The notes under the pieces were generated by a model. The model ran no database searches and was not told where the DNA came from. It saw nothing but the letters and a program-made list of their open reading frames with translations. From Zeus faber (Eukaryota; Chordata; Actinopteri; Zeiformes; Zeidae), in contig OY482866.1 of NCBI GenBank assembly GCA_960531495.1, positions 12,857,865 to 12,921,864 on the forward strand: a DNA stretch of 64,000 nt, in the 5' to 3' direction. Both the position numbers and the translations under genes were made by a program. Below are positions 45,201 through 64,000 of the stretch, in pieces (the first letter of the stretch is position 1; each line of letters starts with the position of its first letter).

Positions 45201-48015
45201 GAGCGCGATTGAAATATGCAAAATTTAGGAACTGATAAGCAGAATCAAAATGCACGCGTCTTATCGAATCTGGGGTTCTTGCAAATTTGTAACGGGTTCC
45301 TGGAAGCCTACCCTGCCAAGAACTGGCGAGGCAGTTTCCCCTGCCGCATGCCGCCCAACTGGCGTTTTCAGGGACCTCCGGCACAGAGACACAGACCACA
45401 GGGTTTCCCACGCACAGTTTATTGTAGAGCGTGGTCTAGGTGGAACCAGCCTGGAGCAGCTGGACGCGTGTCATGACAAGGGCTCCTCTCCTGAGTGTGT
45501 GTGTGTGTGGGGATGGGGTTTTTTTCCTGCTGCTCGTTAGACCAACCAACATGCAGCAGGCACGCAGCCACGCTGATCCTCAAGATTCAAGAGGTTTATT
45601 CGTCACATACATATACATATACAGTGTGCAGTGAAAAGTCTTAGGAACGCACCCGCGGATTATGCACAATAGTTACTAAACCGAACACAATAGCTAACCT
45701 AATTCCTACCTAGCAACTAACTGAAACAAACGGATTCCTAAAACATAACACAGGTAGTGAATAGAATAAGATAAATAAAATTAAATTAAACATGACTCAA
45801 AAAGATCATACAAAGATGGGGTACAAAATAGAAGGGAATAGAGTTACATATATATATATGGGATAGGCATATCCTGGGCCCAATTCAATTTCCTAGACCC
45901 AGGACAAGTGTGGCTGCTCAAACCACACCATCCCCACACCACACCTGGCTAAGGCTAACAACCACGAATAAATCCTGACATAAATAAACGAGGGCATAAA
46001 TAAATAAACGAGTACGCTGACGATGCCGAAACGATATGTCTCGCAGCCCTACTTGATACGAACACCAAAACCATTCATTTGAGCGAAGGCGTGAGCCGTC
46101 ACCGGCCGCCCGCTCAGGCTCCACTTGAGCATCCGGCGTGAACGCTGATCCCTCCACTCCCTAGAACGTGCAACGAATGAAGCAGGGTCTCCCGCGAGAG
46201 CTGGAGAAACATCTGAGAAGAAAGTGCTTCGTTCTCCTGACCTACTTCCAGCCCGAGTGGGGTAGGTACACGCCAGTTCGACCAGAGCTGTTCTTCCTTT
46301 TTTAACGGCCTGCTGGTTTTTTTTTGTTTCAACGTGAAATTAGCATTGCCTAACCTGTCTTTATTATTTTTTTCTTTGGGGGGCGGATCCCGATTAGAGG
46401 GCAAGAGCGACGGCTTGATGAACGCTAATCTGGCTCACATAGCCGGCCGGCTGGAGAGCCAGGACAAGAGGGCGGAGGCACTGAAGGAGGTCTGTCGGGA
46501 GAATTCGGTGCTCCTCCAGCGGCAGACGGAGCTCTACCTTTCTGTGAGTGATCGTTTTTGTTTTTTTTGTTTTGTTTTTTGAGGGAAGGTTAAATGTTTA
46601 GGGCCCAAATAACCGCCGTCAAAGAGGTTTACGCGAAATAGAAATCTTCAAACATACTTTCGACGTGTCCTTAAATGATGTAGTCAAACCTCGTGCTTTA
46701 ATACATACTACTCGACAGTCATTGCATAACTTTTGTCCTAAGGAGGGAAAAAATTTAAAGGTTTGCGCCGTGTTCCGAAGCGGATCCAAGAAGAAGGACT
46801 TGTTGCCGAACCGGAGCAACGGCTTCAATCTCGCGCTCTTCACCCTTTCCTCGATTTCCAGGAGATGATCAAGTGTATGCAGCTCCTCCAGACGCTCATC
46901 CTGGACCACCGGCTGAAGATCCAGATCGCCCTGGACAGAAAGACGCTGGACTACTTTGAGGGAAAATATGAGCTGGTCTTGCAAAAAATCAGGTAGCTAG
47001 CTGGACCCTTTTCTCGGTTTTGGTCAGTTATTTTATCGCCACATTCAGTGACGACATCTGCCTTACCGTGCGTGCAAACGGAACGAGATCCCGGGGGCTC
47101 GACTGTATAAATGCCAGTCAGCTCTGTGTACGTATCTGTGGGGAACCTAAAAGACGCGCTGTGCGCCTTTCTTCTTCCTCAGGACAGAGATTGTGGAGAT
47201 TCATCTTGATACCTACACTCCTGACACAATATCCGCACATCGAAAAATAAGGCAAGTAGTCGGCTAATACTGTACGTATACTCACCAAGCATTTTCCCAT
47301 ATGTCATCACAATGCGAGAAATGGGGGGAGGTTCGCGTTTGAGACCTTTTGATGGTGGCGAAATCCACCCATCTATTCTTCAAATCGATATATTCTAAAC
47401 AAAAACAGATGCCAATTTTGGTTTTGTTTCGATATTTATAATAAGCCGCACCGACGCAATTGCTACGGTCACACCGACAGTCAGATCCTCCCCCGAGTGG
47501 CCGTCGGATGATTTGGGTCTGAGTTTCGCATCACAAAGTTCTGTTTGTCAGGGAGAAATTGGCAGAGCTGGTCTTTTCCGGTACAACAGTGAGGAGCTTG
47601 CGCAAACATGTCCCACGTTCCATGAATGAGAGTTTAAAACCCCCTTTATATATTGTTTGCAATGTGGCAAATCTAGGCCATTTGCGCAAAGAAAAACTTT
47701 TAATTCCATTTTTTTTTTTTTTATGCAAATTCAAGTTTTTCGTATTCAAAATTCACAAAATAAGAACCCACTGTGTAAGACGCCACCCCTCGCTGTCTCG
47801 TGCGACCGCTCTTGCCAACCGATCAACGCAGGGACGAGCTGGCGTCGGAGCTGAAGGCCTGTAAGGCGGAAAGGCAGTCGGCGCAGTCCAAGCTGGCCTC
47901 CTTCGAAATCCTGGGGAAGGAGTTTGAGGCGGTGGCCGAGGAGTACTCCAGATTACGGCGGGAGATCGACATGAAGAAGTGGGCTCTGAAGGAGTTCTCT
48001 CAACACAGCCGCTAG
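41856..48015 (+). CDS. haus4: HAUS4, augmin complex subunit 4
   Basis: Nine coding exons: 41856-41898, 42518-42657, 42822-42953, 43740-43880, 46165-46261, 46398-46543, 46862-46992, 47183-47251, 47832-48015, giving 360 aa (human 363). HAUS4 is a coiled-coil subunit of augmin, which recruits gamma-tubulin rings to spindle microtubules so that new microtubules branch off. Conserved blocks are FPLCDLAEKDLTQNPQ, RRWLRSESLHRLLQEM, ETMEQCLLVAQ, LGLDPQQVMELMP, LLQTLILDHRLK, HLDTYTPDTISAHRKIRDEL, and the C-terminus KKWALKEFSQHSR. I chose the ATG at 41856 over 41835: its context GTAATGG is stronger and it aligns with the human MAS start. The last intron begins with GC, not GT. Poly(A) signal at about 48116-48121. 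Confidence 0.93.
42054..42282. repeat. (CA)n and (TA)n tracts in haus4 intron 1
   Basis: (CA)n at 42054-42076 and a (TA)n run of about 22 units at 42237-42281, directly before the SINE. Confidence 0.9.
42282..42475 (+). mobile_element. tRNA-derived fish SINE in haus4 intron 1
   Basis: Head with a B-box GGTTCGATCCC near 42320. Body contains GTCCTTGAGCAAGACACTTA and AAGTCGCTTTGGATAAAAGC. Tail is ATGTAATGTAAT. This 3' part is very common in teleost genomes. The A-box (TAGAGCTGGTGG) is weak but present. Confidence 0.85.
45326..45545. repeat. Dispersed repeat A, copy 3
   Basis: Same order of blocks as 20473-20661 and 39406-39610: TTTTCAGGGACCTCCGGCAC, AGTTTATTGTAGAGCG, GGTGGAACCAGCC and CATGACAAGGGCTCCTCTCC, then (GT)n. 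Confidence 0.75.
45579..45870 (-). mobile_element. L2-like LINE/SINE, copy 3
   Basis: Begins with CAAGATTCAAGAGG on the + strand and shares CAGTG-AGTGAAAAGT, GCACCC-ATTATGCACA and GATTCCTAAAACATAACACA with 36725-37190. Confidence 0.65.
47252..47831 (+). other. haus4: haus4 intron 8 with GC-AG boundaries
   Basis: Exon 8 ends ATAAG at 47251 and the intron starts GCAAGT, the classic context of functional GC donors. The acceptor is AACGCAG before 47832. Joining across it gives HRKIRDELASEL, with spacing to the downstream SFEILGKEF block equal to human HAUS4 (23 residues). No GT donor nearby keeps this frame. Confidence 0.7.
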
Positions 48016-48476
48016 GGGACTCGGCACCCGGCAGATGTGGGTCCCCCGGGGGGGGGGGGGGTCCCCAGGCACACTCCCGTCAATGTTGTGATACATCGAT
48101 GTTTTTCTTTGCATAAATAAAACGTACTATACTCTGAAGCGATGCGGTGTGGATTTATTTTGAGACTCAAGATTCTCCATTTGTGCAGTGAAAGCTTAAA
48201 AAGGTAAACAAAATCAGATGAAAAAACGAAGTCTGTCTAAATAGTTTATAAACATACAGTTAATAATATTAGCAATATTCAAATGTAAAGTAATCTATGA
48301 CAAGTGGTGTTTTGTCACCATGTGCTCCTTTGTGAGTTTGCCAACTTCAACAATACCTGTCAATATTCCCAAATTTTTGAAACGGTCTGGATTTGTAGGG
48401 TTGAGTTAAAAAAAAAGTGTAGTAAACACAAATAAACGAGCACGTTACACGTACGTATGAGATCAGCCTGTAAACG

Positions 48477-48482
48477 AAAAAA
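48477..48482 (-). terminator. Pol III T-run for tRNA-Ala
   Basis: A TTTTTT run on the minus strand about 8 nt after the tRNA 3' end, with another T run just before it. Confidence 0.7.
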
Positions 48483-48489
48483 TGTTTTT

Positions 48490-48562
48490 TGGAGGATGCG
48501 GGCATCGATCCCGCTACCTCTCGCATGCTAAGCGAGCGCTCTACCATTTGAGCTAATCCCCC
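48490..48562 (-). tRNA. tRNA-Ala (anticodon AGC)
   Basis: 73 nt including discriminator A. Acceptor stem GGGGGAT pairs with ATCCTCC (one G-T). Anticodon stem CTCGC/GCGAG encloses loop TTAGCAT with anticodon AGC. T-arm GCGGG/CCCGC encloses ATCGATG. The A-box TAGCTCAAATGG and B-box GGATCGATGCC are intact. There is no intron and no encoded CCA. As far as I recall it equals a vertebrate tRNA-Ala-AGC consensus, so it is probably functional. Confidence 0.97.
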
Positions 48563-48929
48563 GGTCAACCCTGCTGGTCCGTCCAACCCATTTATACAAA
48601 GGTCGTCGTATATAGATATTGGTTGTTATGTGCAGATGTAGCCATGTGTTTCCACCACAGAAGTAGCCCCCGCCCACGAAAGCATTTGACAAACGAGAAA
48701 AACGAATGATTTCATCCTCGACGCGTCCCGTTAACGAGCACCCGCGATTGCCGACTCGTTCCCGTAGATGACGCTGGTTAGTCTCGTAAAGGATGGCGCC
48801 CGTCAAGCGCACTGGATAAGAAACCATAACTCCATCGTTTCCTCCAAGATAAGCACAACGTCATGCGGAATAACGTCACTCGCTCGCACCGATCGAAATT
48901 CAACGCTGATTTTTTTTTTGGGGGGGGGG

Positions 48930-63806
<14,877 letters not shown>

Positions 63807-64000
63807 GTACGGCTGGGATGTCGCGAGCCATCTCAACACTCACTATCGCACGTCATTCTAATGATGCGTGTTTTTATTTTTATTTTTTGGCTCAACAAAT
63901 CCCAAGCATTAATATGTATCATTTTTTAGACATTTTTAAATGCACCCATGCAATCCCTCTTTGAATTTCTGATAAATGTGCGATTTGGCTGTCCCCCTTA

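Larger units (their letters stand above)
44544..46053. mobile_element. DNA-transposon-like insertion with nested repeats, haus4 intron 4
   Basis: The left edge AGGGCTGCACGATATTGG and the right edge ACGATATGTCTCGCAGCCCT are in inverted orientation and look like the ends of a widespread fish DNA transposon. Between them lie repeat A copy 3 and an L2-like copy, so later elements seem to have landed inside an older one. The end match is only partial and I found no clear target duplication. Confidence 0.45.

Overview
This window looks like teleost fish genomic DNA. It carries intron-bearing vertebrate genes, two Tc1-type transposon derivatives, a tRNA-derived SINE with the 3' tail common in teleosts, LINE/SINE tails, decayed LTR elements, and very many (CA)n and (CT)n microsatellites. 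No prokaryotic operon, CRISPR array or integron-like structure is visible.

Layout, left to right. (1) tifa, + strand: a 5' leader exon and a single coding exon, with a Tc1 derivative in the presumed 3' UTR. (2) A two-RRM protein of the RBM4/RBM14 (lark-like) family, - strand, with a spliced 3' UTR and a probable CpG-rich promoter near 10.4-10.7 kb. (3) A 1-kb AT-rich minisatellite and an internally deleted Ty3/gypsy element. (4) A PLAC8/cornifelin-family gene, - strand, three coding exons. (5) A second Tc1 derivative and a dispersed repeat. (6) fxr2, - strand, all 17 coding exons, 665 codons from the AUG, with a CpG-rich promoter at about 35.5-36.5 kb. (7) A gene-poor gap of about 5 kb with a LINE/SINE copy and retrovirus-like debris. 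(8) haus4, + strand, nine coding exons, 360 aa. (9) A tRNA-Ala(AGC) gene. (10) The 5' part of dock11, + strand: seven coding exons (about 230 aa) running off the right edge.

The protein genes do not form one pathway. TIFA acts in innate immune signalling, the RBM protein and FXR2 bind RNA, HAUS4 is a subunit of the augmin spindle complex, and DOCK11 is a Cdc42 exchange factor. Exons were joined by eye from splice consensus, reading frame and family similarity, so every junction here is a prediction. The most interesting signals are an open near-cognate N-terminal extension upstream of the fxr2 AUG, an fxr2 intron that is about 80% (CA)n, two non-autonomous Tc1 copies with the same deletion junction, a predicted GC-AG intron in haus4, and a three-copy dispersed repeat that carries a GT microsatellite in the same place each time.
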